Shown in pieces: positions 33,201 through 45,949 of a stretch of 64,000 nucleotides of DNA (position 1 is its first letter; every line of letters begins with the position of its first letter). Source of the DNA: Euonymus europaeus. Its lineage: Eukaryota; Streptophyta; Magnoliopsida; Celastrales; Celastraceae. Where the stretch lies: NCBI GenBank assembly GCA_963580455.1, contig OY756971.1, forward strand, positions 10,625,001 through 10,689,000, written 5' to 3'. Both the position numbers and the translations under genes were made by a program. The notes below the pieces were generated by a model that saw nothing but the letters and a program-made list of their open reading frames with translations, did not search any database and was not told where the DNA came from.

Positions 33201-35200
33201 TTCTCCATAGAGAGAGTTGAGCAAGTTCAGACCACAAAAGTTGCTTGGTGTACACTTTGTATTGTTTTTCTATGTCAAATTTTATGAGTATAAGCTTCCT
33301 AGATTATTTCGATGTCAAAACACCAACTTTCTATGAGAAATGGACAAAATTGTTAAAAGCTCCTCTATAGAGAGAGTTGAGCATTTTCGAACCATCAAAG
33401 TTGCTCGGTGAAACTTTTTACTGTGCTTCTATGTCAAATTTTACGAGTATAAGCTTCCTTGATTGTTCGATGCAAAAACCCCAACTTTCTATGAGAAATG
33501 GACAAAATTGTTAAAAGCTCCTCGATAGAGAGAGTTGAGCAACTTCGAACCAGAAAAGTTGCTCGGTGTACACTTTTTAATGTTCTTCTATATCAAATTT
33601 TACAAGTATAAGCTTTCTTAGATTATTTCGATGCCAAAACACCAACTTTCTATAACAAATGGACAAAACCGTTAAAAGCTCCTCCATAGAGAGAGTTGAG
33701 CAACTGCGAACTAGAAAAGTTGCTCGGTGTACACTTTTTAATGTTCTTCTATGTCAAATTTTACGAGTATAAGCTTCGAAGATTATTTCGATGCCAAAAC
33801 ACCAACTTTGTATGACAAATAGACAAAACCGTTAAAAGCTCCTCCATAGAGAGAGTTGAGCAACTTCCCACAATCAAAGTTTCTCGGTGAAACTTTTTAC
33901 TGTGCTTCTATGTCAAATTTTACGAGTATAAGCTTCCTAGATTATTTGGATGCAAAAATCCCAACTTTCTATGAGAAATGTACAAAATTGTTAAAAGCTC
34001 CTCCATAGAGAGAATTGAGCAACTTCGAACCAGAAAAGTTGTTCGGTGTACACTTTTTAATGTTCTTCTATGTCAAATTTTACGAGTATAAAGCTTTCAA
34101 GATTATTTCGATGCCAAATCACCAACTTTCTATGACAAATGGACAAAACAGTTCAAAGCTCCTCCATAGAGAGAGTTGAGCAACTTCCCACCAGCAAAGT
34201 TCCTCAGTGTACACTTTTTATTGTTCTTCTATATCAAATTTTACGAGTATAAGCTTCCAAGATTACTTCGATGCAAAACACCAACATGCTATGACAAATG
34301 GACAAAATCGTTAAAAGCTCCTCCATAGAGAGAGTTAATCAACTTCGGACGATCAAAGTTGCTCGGTGTACACTTTTTAATGTTCTTCTATGTCAAATTT
34401 TACTAGTATAAGATTCCTAGATTGTTTCGATTAAAAAACCCCAACTTTCTATGAGAAATGGACAAAATTGTTAAAAGCTTCTCTATAGAGAGAGTTGAGC
34501 ATTTTCGAACCAGCAAAGTTGCTCGGTGAAACTTTTTATTGTACTTCTATGTCAAATTTTACGAGTATAAGCTTCATAGATTATTTCGATGCCAAAACAC
34601 CGACTTTCTATGACAAATGGACAAAACCGTTAAAAGCTCCTCCATAGAGAGAGTTGAGCAACTTCGGACCAGAAAAGTTGCTCCGTGTACACTTTTTATT
34701 GTTCTTCTATGTCAAATTTTACGAGTATAAGCTTCCTAGATTATTTCGATTAAAAAACCCCAACTTTCTATGAGAAATGGACAAAATTGTTAAAAGCTCT
34801 TCCATAGAGAGAGTTGAGCAACTTCGGACCAGAAAAGTTGCTCCGTGTACACTTTTTATTGTTCTTCTATGTCAAATTTTACGAGTATAAGCTTCCTAGA
34901 TTATTTCGATTAAAAAACCCCAACTTTCTATGAGAAATGGACAAAACCGTTAAAAGCTCCTTCATAGATAGAGTTGAGCAACTTCGGACCGTCAAAGATG
35001 CTATGTGTACAACTTTTATTGTTCTTTTATGCCAAATTTTACGAGTATAAGCTTCAAGATTATTTAATTGCCAAAACACCAACTTTCTATGAGAAATGGA
35101 CAAAGCCGTAAAAAGCTCATCCATTGAGAGAGTTGAGCTACTTCGGACCATCAAAGTTGCTCGGTGTACACTTTTTAATGTTCGTTTATGTCAAATTTTA
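30263..35200 (+). repeat. 16-monomer (2555-2556 bp) higher-order repeat with internal monomer gain and loss
   Basis: The junction CCTTAGATTATTTCG followed by rare variants (ACTTTGGACC, GTACAGTTTTTATTG, TTCGTAGATT, TTTATATGAG, TTTTACCAGTAAAAG) occurs at 30263 and 32818, offset 2555 bp. A third partial copy starts at 36106. Internally, TATAACAAATGG (30936 and 33651) is offset by 2715 bp, one monomer more, and the register returns to 2555 at GAGTATAAAGCTT (about 31531 and 34086). One monomer was thus gained in one copy and one lost or gained elsewhere. Confidence 0.75.
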
Positions 35201-37259
35201 CGAGTATAAGCTTCCTAGAGAGAGTTGAGCAACTTCGAACCAGAAAAGTTGCTCGGTGTACACTTTTTAATGTTCTTCTATGTCAAATTTTACAAGTATA
35301 AGCTTCCTTAGATTATTTCGATGCCAAAACAGCAACTTTCTATGACCAATGGACAAAATTGTTAAAAGCTCCTCCATAGAGAGAGTTGAGCAACTTCGGA
35401 CTATCAAAGTTGCTTGGTGTACACTTTGTATTGTTTTTCTATGTCAAATTTTATGAGTATAAGCTTCCTAGATTATTTCGATGCCAAAACACCAACTTTC
35501 TATTAGAAATGGACAAAACCGTTAAAAGCTCCTCCATAGAGAGAGTTGAGTAACTTCGGACCGTCAAAAATGCTCTGTGTACAACTTTTATTGTTCTTTT
35601 ATACTAAATTTTACGAGTAAAAGCTTCAAGATTATTTAATTGCCAAAACAACAACTTTCTATGAGAAATGGAAAAAGCCATTAAAAGCTCCTCCATAGAG
35701 AGAGTTGAGCAAGTTCGGACCATCAAAGTTGCTTGGTGTACACTTTGTATTGTTTTTCTATGTCAAATTTTATGAGTATAAACTTCCTAGATTATTTCGA
35801 TGTCAAAAAACCAACTTTCTATGAGAAATGGACAAAGCCGTAAAAAGCTCCTCTATAGAGAGAGTTGAGCTACTTCGGACCATCAAAGTTGCTCGGTGTA
35901 CACTTTTTAATGTTCGTTTATGTCAAATTTTACGAGTATAAGCTTCCTGGATTATTTCGATGCCAAAACACCAACTTTCTATGACAAATGGACAAAATTG
36001 TAAAAAGCTCCTCCATAGAGAGAGTTGAGCAACTTCGAACCAGAAAAGTTGCTCGGTGTACACTTTTTAATGTTCTTCTATGTCAAATTTTACAAGTATA
36101 AGCTTCCTTAGATTATTTCGATGCCAAAACACCAACTTTCTATGACCAATGGACAAAATTGTTAAAAGCTCCTCCATAGAGAGAGTTGAGCAACTTTGGA
36201 CCATCAAAGTTGCTTGGTGTACAGTTTTTATTGTTTTTCTATGTCAAATTTTATGAGTATAAGCTTCGTAGATTATTTCGATGCCAAAACACCAACTTTA
36301 TATGAGAAATGGACAAAACCGTTAAAAGCTCCTCCATAGAGAGAGTTGAGTAACTTCGGACCGTCAAAGATGCTCTGTGTACAACTTTTATTGTTCTTTT
36401 ATGCTAAATTTTACCAGTAAAAGCTTCGAGATTATTTAATTGCCAAAACAACAACTTTCTATGAGAAATGGAAAAAACCATTAAAAGCTCCTCCATAGAG
36501 AGAGTTGAGCAAGTTCAGACCACAAAAGTTGCTTGGTGTACACTTTGTATTGTTTTTCTATGTCAAATTTTATGAGTATAAGCTTCCTAGATTATTTCGA
36601 TGTCAAAACACCAACTTTCTATGAGAAATGGACAAAATTGTTAAAAGCTCCTCTATAGAGAGAGTTGAGCATTTTCGAACCATCAAAGTTGCTCGGTGAA
36701 ACTTTTTACTGTGCTTCTATGTCAAATTTTACAAGTATAAGCTTCATAGATTATTTCGATGCCAAAACACCGACTTTCTATGACAAATGGACAAAACCGT
36801 TAAAAGCTCCTCCATAGAGAGAGTTGATCAACTTCGGACAAGAAAAATTGCTCGGTGTACACTTTTTATTGTTCTTCTATGTCAAATTTTACAAGTATAA
36901 GCTTCCTAGATTATTTCGATGCGAAAACACCAACTTTTATGACAAATGGACAAAACCGTTAAAAGCTCCTCTATAGAGAGAGTTGAGCAACTTCAGACCG
37001 TCAAAGATGCTATGTGTACTACTTTTATTGTTCTGTTATGCCAAATTTTACGAGTATAAGCTTCAAGATTATTTAATTGCCAAAACACCAACTTTCTATG
37101 AGAAATGGACAAAGCCGTAACAAGCTCCTCCATTGAGAGAGTTGAGCTACTTGGGACAATCAAAGTTGCTCGGTGTACACTTTTTAATGTTCTTTTATGT
37201 CAAATTTTACGATTTTACGAGTATAAGCTTCCTGGATTATTTCGATGCCAAAACACCAA

Positions 37260-40200
37260 CTTTCTATGACAAATGGACAAAATTGTTAAAAGCTCCTCTA
37301 TAGAGAGAGTTGAGCAACTTCGAACCAGAAAAGTTGCTCGGTGTACACTTTTTAATGTTCTTCTATGTCAAATTTTACAAGTATAAGCTTCCATAGATTA
37401 TTTCGATACCAAAACACCAACTTTCTATGACCAATGGAAAAAATTGTTAAAAGCTCCTCCATAGAAAGAGTTGAGCAACTTCGGACCATCAAAGTTGCTT
37501 GGTGTACACTTTGTATTGTTTTTCTATGTCAAATTTTATGAGTATAAGCTTCCTAGATTATTTCGATGCCAAAACACCAACTTTCTATGAGAAATGGACA
37601 AAACCGTTAAAAGCTCCTCCATAGAGAGAGTTGAGCAACTTCGGACCGTCAAAGCCCTTAAAAGATCCTCCATAGAGAGAGTTGAGCAACTTCGGACCGT
37701 CAAAGATGCTATGTGTACAACTTTTATTGTTCTTTTATGCCAAATTTTACGAGTATAAGCTTCAAGATTATTTAATTGCAAAAACACCAACTTTCTATGA
37801 GAAATGGACAAAGCCGTAAAAAGCTCCTCCATTGAGAGAGTTGAGCTACTTCGGACCATCAAAGTTGCTCGGCGTACACTTTTTAATGTTCTTCTATGTC
37901 AAATTTTACGAGTATAAGCTTCCTGGATTATTTCGATGCCAAAACACTACCTTTCTACGACAAATGGACAAAATTGTTAAAAGCTCCTCTATAGAGAGAG
38001 TTGGGCAACTTCGAACCAGAAAAGTTGCTCGGTGTACACTTTTTAATGTTCTTCTATGTCAAATTTTACAAGTATAAGCTTCCTTAGATTATTTCGATGC
38101 CAAAACACCAACTTTCTATGACAAATGGAAAAAATTGTTAAAAGCTCCTCCATAGAGAGAGTTGAGCAACTTCGGACCATCAAAGTTGCTCGGTGTACAC
38201 TTTTTATTGTGCCTCTATGTCAAATTTTACGAGTATAAACTTCCAAGATTATTTCGATGCCAAAACACCAACTTTCTATGACAAATGGACAAAGCCGTTC
38301 AAAGCACCTCCATAAAGAGAGTTGAGCAAGTTCGGACCATCAAAGTTGCTCGGTGTACACGTTTTATTGTTTTTCTATGTCAAATTTTACGAGTAAAAGC
38401 TTCAAGATTATTTAATTGTCAAAACACCAACTTTCTACGAGAAATGGAAAAAGCCATTAAAAGCTCCTCCATAGAGAGAGTTGAGCAAATTCAGACGATC
38501 AAAGTTGCTTGGTGTATACTTTGAATTGTTTTTCTATGTCAAATTTTATGAGTATAAGCTTCCTAGATTATTTCGATGTCAAAACACCAACTTTCTATGA
38601 GAAATGGACAAAATTGTTAAAAGCTCCTCTATAGAGAGAGTTGAGCATTTTCGAACCATCAAAGTTGCTTGGTGAAAGTTTTTACTGTGCTTCTATGTCA
38701 AATTTTACGAGTTTAAGCTTACTAGAATATTTCGATGCAAGAACCCCAACTTTCTATGAGAAATGGACAAAATTGTTAAAAGCTCCTCCGTAGAGAGAGT
38801 TGAGCAACTTCGAACCAGAAAAGTTGCTCGGTGTACACTTTTTAATGTTCTTCTATGTCAAATTTTACGAGTATAAGTTTCCAAGATTATTTCGATGAAA
38901 AAACACCAACTTTCTATGACAAATGGACAAAACCGTTCAAAGCTCCTCCATAGAGAGAGTTAATCAACTTCGGACAATCAAAGTTGCTCGGTGTACACTT
39001 TTTAATGTTCTTCTATGTCAAATTTTACGAGTATAAGCTTCATACATTACTTAATTGCCAAAACACCAACTTTTTATGAGAAATGGAAAAAGCCATTAAA
39101 AGCTCCTCCATAGAGAGAGTTGAGCAATTTCAGGCCATCAAAGTTGCTTGGTGTACACTTTGTACTGTTTTTCTATGTCAAATTTTATGAGTATAAGCTT
39201 CCTAGATTATTTCGATGTCAAAACACCAACTTTCTATGAGAAATGGACAAAATTGTTAAAAGCTCCTCTATAGAGAGAGTTGAGCATTTTCGAACCAGCA
39301 AAGTTGCTCGGTGAAACTTTTTATTGTGCTTCTATGTCAAATTTTACGAGTATAAGCTTCATAGATTATTTCGATGCCAAAACACCGACTTTCTATGACA
39401 AATGGACAAGACCGTTAAAAGCTCCTCTATAGAGAGAGTTGAGCATTTTCGAACCATCAAAGTTGCTCGGTGAAACTTTTTACTGTGCTTCTATGTCAAA
39501 TTTTACGAGTATAAGCTTCCTAGATTATTCGATGCAAAAACTCCAACTTTCTATGAGAAATAGACAAAATTGTTAAAAGCTCCCCTATAGAGAGAGTTGA
39601 GCAACTTCGAACCAGAAAAGTTGCTCGGTGTACATTTTTTAATGTTCTTCTATGTCGAATTTTACAAGTATAAGCTTCCTTAGATTATTTCGATGCCAAA
39701 ACACCAACTTTCTATGACCAATTGACAAAATTGTTAAAAGCTCCTCCATAGAGAGAGTTGAGCAACTTCGGACCATCAAAGTTGCTTGGTGTACACTTTG
39801 TATTGTTTTTCTATGTCAAATTTTATGAGTATAAGCTTCCTAGATTATTTCGATGCCAAAACACCAACTTTCTATGAGAAATGGACAAAACCGTTAAAAG
39901 CTCCTCCATAGAGAGAGTTGAGCAACTTCGGACCGTCAAAGCCCTTAAAAGATCCTCCATAGAGAGAGTTGAGCAACTTCGGACCGTCAAAGATGCTATG
40001 TGTACAACTTTTATTGTTCTTTTATGCCAAATTTTACGAGTATAAGCTTCAAGATTATTTAATTGCAAAAACACCAACTTTCTATGAGAAATGGACAAAG
40101 CCGTAAAAAGCTCCTCCATTGAGAGAGTTGAGCTACTTCGGACCATCAAAGTTGCTCGGCGTACACTTTTTAATGTTCTTCTATGTCAAATTTTACGAGT

Positions 40201-41327
40201 ATAAGCTTCCTGGATTATTTCGATGCCAAAACACTACCTTTCTACGACAAATGGACAAAATTGTTAAAAGCTCCTCTATAGAGAGAGTTGGGCAACTTCG
40301 AACCAGAAAAGTTGCTCGGTGTACACTTTTTAATGTTCTTCTATGTCAAATTTTACAAGTATAAGCTTCCTTAGATTATTTCGATGCCAAAACACCAACT
40401 TTCTATGACAAATGGAAAAAATTGTTAAAAGCTCCTCCATAGAGAGAGTTGAGCAACTTCGGACCATCAAAGTTGCTCGGTGTACACTTTTTATTGTGCC
40501 TCTATGTCAAATTTTACGAGTATAAACTTCCAAGATTATTTCGATGCCAAAACACCAACTTTCTATGACAAATGGACAAAGCCGTTCAGAGCACCTCCAT
40601 AAAGAGAGTTGAGCAAGTTCGGACCATCAAAGTTGCTCGGTGTACACGTTTTATTGTTTTTCTATGTCAAATTTTACGAGTAAAAACTTCAAGATTATTT
40701 AATTGTCAAAACACCAACTTTCTATGAGAAATGGAAAAAGCCATTAAAAGCTCCTCCATAGAGAGAGTTGAGCAAATTCAGACGATCAAAGTTGCTTGGT
40801 GTACACTTTGAATTGTTTTTCTATGTCAAATTTTATGAGTATAAGCTTCCTAGATTATTTCGATGTCAAAACACCAACTTTCTATGAGAAATGGACAAAA
40901 TTGTTAAAAGCTCCTCTATAGAGAGAGTTGAGCATTTTCGAACCATCAAAGTTGCTTGGTGAAAGTTTTTACTGTGCTTCTATGTCAAATTTTACGAGTT
41001 TAAGCTTACTAGATTATTTCGATGCAAGAACCCCAACTTTCTATGAGAAATGGACAAAATTGTTAAAAGCTCCTCCGTAGAGAGAGTTGAGCAACTTCGA
41101 ACCAGAAAAGCTGCTCGGTGTACACTTTTTAATGTTCTTCTATGTCAAATTTTACGAGTATAAGTTTCCAAGATTATTTCGATGAAAAAACACCAACTTT
41201 CTATGACAAATGGACAAAACCGTTCAAAGCTCCTCCATAGAGAGAGTTAATCAACTTCGGACAATCAAAGTTGCTCGGTGTACACTTTTTAATGTTCTTC
41301 TATGTCAAATTTTACGAGTATATAAGC
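37260..41327 (+). repeat. 2287-bp segmental duplication (14 monomers plus a 51-bp partial unit)
   Basis: About 37260-39040 matches 39547-41327 at an offset of 2287 bp. Both copies carry the same 51-bp truncated unit (CAAAGCCCTTAAAAGATCC at about 37651 and 39938). The match ends where the second copy reads GAGTATATAAGCTTCC and the first GAGTATAAGCTTCATAC. Fourteen monomers of 159.7 bp plus 51 bp give 2287, explaining the non-integral period. Confidence 0.82.
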
Positions 41328-44300
41328 TTCCAAGATTACTTCGATGCAAAACACCAACATGCTATGACAAATGGACAAAATCGTTAAAAGCTCCTCTATA
41401 GAGAGAGTTAATCAACTTCGGACAATCAAAGTTGCTCGGTGTACACTTTTTAATGTTCTTCTATGTCAAATTTTACGAGTATAAGCTTCATACATTACTT
41501 AATTGCCAAAACACCAACTTTTTATGAGAAATGGAAAAAGCCATTAAAAGCTCCTCCATAGAGAGAGTTGAGTAATTTCAGACCATCAAAGTTGCTTGGT
41601 GTACACTTTGTACTGTTTTTCTATGTCAAATTTTATGAGTATAGGCTTCCTAGATTATTTCGATGTCAAAACACCAACTTTCTATGAGAAATGGACAAAA
41701 TTGTTAAAAGCTCCTCTATAGAGAGAGTTGAGCATTTTCGAACCAGCAAAGTTGCTCGGTGAAACTTTTTATTGTGCTTCTATGTCAAATTTTACGAGTA
41801 TAAGCTTCATAGATTATTTCGATGCCAAAACACCGACTTTCTATGACAAATGGACAAAACCGTTAAAAGCTCCTCCATAGAGAGAGTTGATCAACTTCGG
41901 ACCAGAAAAGTTGCTCGGTGTACACTTTTTAATGTTCTTCTATGTCAAATTTTACAAGTATAAGCTTCCTAGATTATTTCGATGCGAAAACACCAACTTT
42001 TATGACAAATGGACAAAACCGTTAAAAGCTCCTCCATAGAGAGAGTTGAGCAACTTCGGACCGTCAAAGATGCTAAGTGTACAACTTTTATTGTTCTTTT
42101 ACGCCAAATTTTACGAGTATAAGCTTCAGGATTATTTAATTGCCAAAACACCAACTTTCTATGAGAAATGGACAAAGCCGTAAAAGGCTCCTCCATTGAG
42201 AGAGTTGAGCTACTTCGGACCATCAAAGTTGCTCGGGGTACACTTTTTAATGTTCTTCTATGTCAAATTTTACGAGTATAAGCTTCCTGGATTATTTCGA
42301 TGCCAAAACACCAACTTTCTACAACAAATGGACAAAATTGTTAAAAGCTCCTCTATAGAGAGAGTTGAGCAACTTCAAACCAGAAAAGTTGATCGGTGTA
42401 CACTTTTTAATGTTCTTCTATGTCAAATTTTACAAGTATAAGCTTCCTTACATTATTTTGATGCCAAAACACCAACTTTCTATGACCAATGGACAAAATT
42501 GTTAAAAGCTCTTCCATAGAGAGAGTTGAGCAACTTCGGACCATCAAAGTTGCTCGATGTACACTTTTTATTGTGCTTCTATGTCAAATTTTACGAGTAT
42601 AAGCTTCCTAGATTATTTCGATGCAAAAACCCCAACTTTCTATGAGAAGTGGACAAAATTGTTAAAAGCTCCTCTATAGAGAGAGTTGAGCATTTTCGAA
42701 CCATCAAAGTTGCTCGGTGAAACTTTTTATTGTGCTTCTATGTCAAATTTTACGAGTATAAGCTTCCTAGATTATTTCGATGCAAAAACCCCAACTTTCT
42801 ATGAGAAATGGACAAAATTGTTAAAAGCTCCTCTATAGAGAGAGTTGAGCAACTTCGAACCAGAAAAGTTGCTCGGTGTACACTTTTTAATGTTCTTCTA
42901 TGTCAAATTTTACGAGTATAAGCTTCCAAGATTATTTCGATGACAAAACACCAACTTTCTATGACAAATGGACAAAACCGTTCAAAGCTCCTCCATAGAG
43001 AGAGTTGAGCAACTTCCCACCAGCAAAGTTCCTCGGTGTACACTTTTTATTGTTCTTCTATATTAAATTTTACGAGTATAAGCTTCCAAGATTACTTCGA
43101 TGCAAAACACCAACATGCTATGACAAATGGACAAAATCGTTAAAAGCTCCTCCATAGAGAGAGTTAATCAACTTCGGACGATCAAAGTTGCTCGGTGTAC
43201 ACTTTTTAATGTTCTTCTATGTCAAATTTTACGAGTATAAGCTTCATAGATTACTTAATTGCCAAAACACCAACTTTCTATGAGAAATGGAAAAAGCCAT
43301 TAAAAGCTCCTCCGTAGAGAGAGTTGAGCAAGTTCAGACCGTCAAAGTTGCTTGGTGTACACTTTGTACTATTTTTCTATGTCAAATTTTATGAGTATAA
43401 CCTTCCAAGATTATTTCGATGTCAAAACACCAACTTTCTATGAGAAATGGACAAAATTGTTAAAAGCTCCTCTATAGAGAGAGTTGAGCATTTTCGAACC
43501 AGCAAAGTTGCTCGGTGAAAATTTTTATTGTGCTTCTATGTCAAATTTTACGAGTATAAGCTTCATAGATTATTTCGATGCCAAAATACCGACTTTCTAT
43601 GACAAATGGACAAAACCGTTAAAAGCTCCTCCATAGAGAGAGTTGAGCAACTTCGGACCGTCAAAGATGCTATGTGTACAACTTTTATTGTTCTTTTATG
43701 CCAAATTTTACGAGTATAAGCTTCAAGATTATTTAATTGCCAAAACACCAACTTTCTATGAGAAATGGACAAAGCCGTAAAAAGCTTCTCCATTGAGAGA
43801 GTTGAGCTACTTCGGACCATCAAAGTTGCTCGGCGTACACTTTTTAATGTTCTTCTATGTCAAATTTTACGAGTATAAGCTTCCTGGATTATTTCGATGC
43901 CAAAACACGAACTTTCTACGACAAATGGACAAAATTGTTAAAAGGTCCTCTATAGAGAGAGTTGAGCAACTTCGAACCAGAAAAGTTGCTCGGTGTACAC
44001 TTTTTAATGTTCTTCTATGTCAAATTTTACAAGTATAAGCTTCCTTAGATTATTTCGATGCCAAAACACCAACTTTCTATGACAAATGGACAAAGCCGTT
44101 CAAAGCACCTCCATAAAGAGAGTTGAGCAAGTTCGGACCATCAAAGTTGCTCGGTGTACACGTTTTATTGTTTTTCTATGTCAAATTTTACGAGTAAAAG
44201 CTTCAAGATTATTTAATTGCCAAAACACCAACTTTCTATGAGAAATGGAAAAAGCCATTAAAAGCTCCTCCATAGAGAGAGTTGAGCAAGTTCAGTTCAG

Positions 44301-45949
44301 ACCATCAAAGTTGCTTGGTGTACACTTTGTATTGTTTTTCTATGTCAAATTTTTTGAGTATAAGCTTCCTAGATTATTTCGATGTCAAAACACCAACTTT
44401 CTATGAGAAATGGACAAAATTGTTAAAAGCTCCTCTATAGAGAGAGTTGAGCATTTTCGAACCATCAAAGTTGCTCGGTGAAACTTTTTACTGTGCTTCT
44501 ATGTCAAATTTTATGAGTATAAGCTTCCTAGATTATTTCGATGCAAAAACCCCGACTTTCTATGAGAAATGGCCAAAATTGTTAAAAGCTCCTCTATAGA
44601 GAGAGTTGAGCATTTTTGAACCATCAAAGTTGCTCGGTGAAACTTTTTACTGTGCTTCTATGTCAAATTTTACGAGTATAAGCTTCCTAGATTATTTCGA
44701 TGCAAAAACTCCAACTTTCTATGAGAAATGGACAAAATTGTTAAAAGCTCCTCCATAGAGAGAGTTGAGCAAATTCGAACCAGAAAAGTTGCTCGGTGTA
44801 CACTTTTTAATGTTCTTCTATGTCAAATTTTACAAGTATAAGCTTCCTTAGATTATTTCGATTCCAAAACACCAACTTTCTATGACCAATGGACAAAATT
44901 GTTAAAAGCTCCTCCATAGAGAGAGTTGAGCAACATCGGACCTTCAAAGTTGCTCGGTGTACACTTTTTATTGTGCTTCTATGTCAAATTTTACGAGTAT
45001 AAGCTTCCAAGATTATTTCGATGCCAAAACACCAACTTTCTATGACAAATGGACAAAGCCGTTCAAAGCACCTCTATAAAGAGAGTTGAGCAAGTTCGGA
45101 CCATCAAAGTTGCTCGGTGTACACGTTTTATTGTTTTTCTATGTCAAATTTTACGTGTAAAAGCTTCAAGATTATTTAATTGTCAAAACACCAACTTTCT
45201 ATGAGAAATGGAAAAAGCCATTAAAAGCTCCTCCATAGAGAGAGTTGAGCAAATTCAGACCATCAAAGTTGCTTGGTGTACACTTTGAATTGTTTTTCTA
45301 TGTCAAATTTTATGAGTATAAGCTTCCTAGATTATTTCGATGTCAAAACACCAACTTTTTATGAGAAATTGACAAAATTGTTAAAAGCTCCTCTATAGAG
45401 AGAGTTGAGCATTTTCGAACCATCAAAGTTGCTTGGTGAAAGTTTTTACTGTGCTTCTATGTCAAATTTTACGAGTTTAAGCTTACTAGATTATTTCGAT
45501 GCAAGAACCCCAACTTTCTATGAGAAATTGACAAAATTGTTAAAAGCTCCTCCGTAGAGAGAGTTGAGCAACTTCGTACCAGAAAAGTTGCTCGGTGTAC
45601 ACTTTTTAATGTTCTTCTATGTCAAATTTTACGAGTATAAGTTTCCAAGATTATTTCGATGACAAAACACCAACTTTCTATGACAAATGGACAAAACCGT
45701 TCAAAGCTCCTCCATAGAGAGAGTTGAGCTACTTCGGACCATCAAAGTTGCTCGGCGTACACTTTTTAATGTTCTTCTATGTCAAATTTTACGAGTATAA
45801 GCTTCCTGGATTATTTCGATGCCAAAACACGAACTTTCTACCACAAATGGACAAAATTGTTAAAAGCTCCTCTATAGAGAGAGTTGAGCAACTTCGAACC
45901 AGAAAAGTTGCTCGGTGTACACTTTTTAATGTTCTTCTATGTCAAATTT

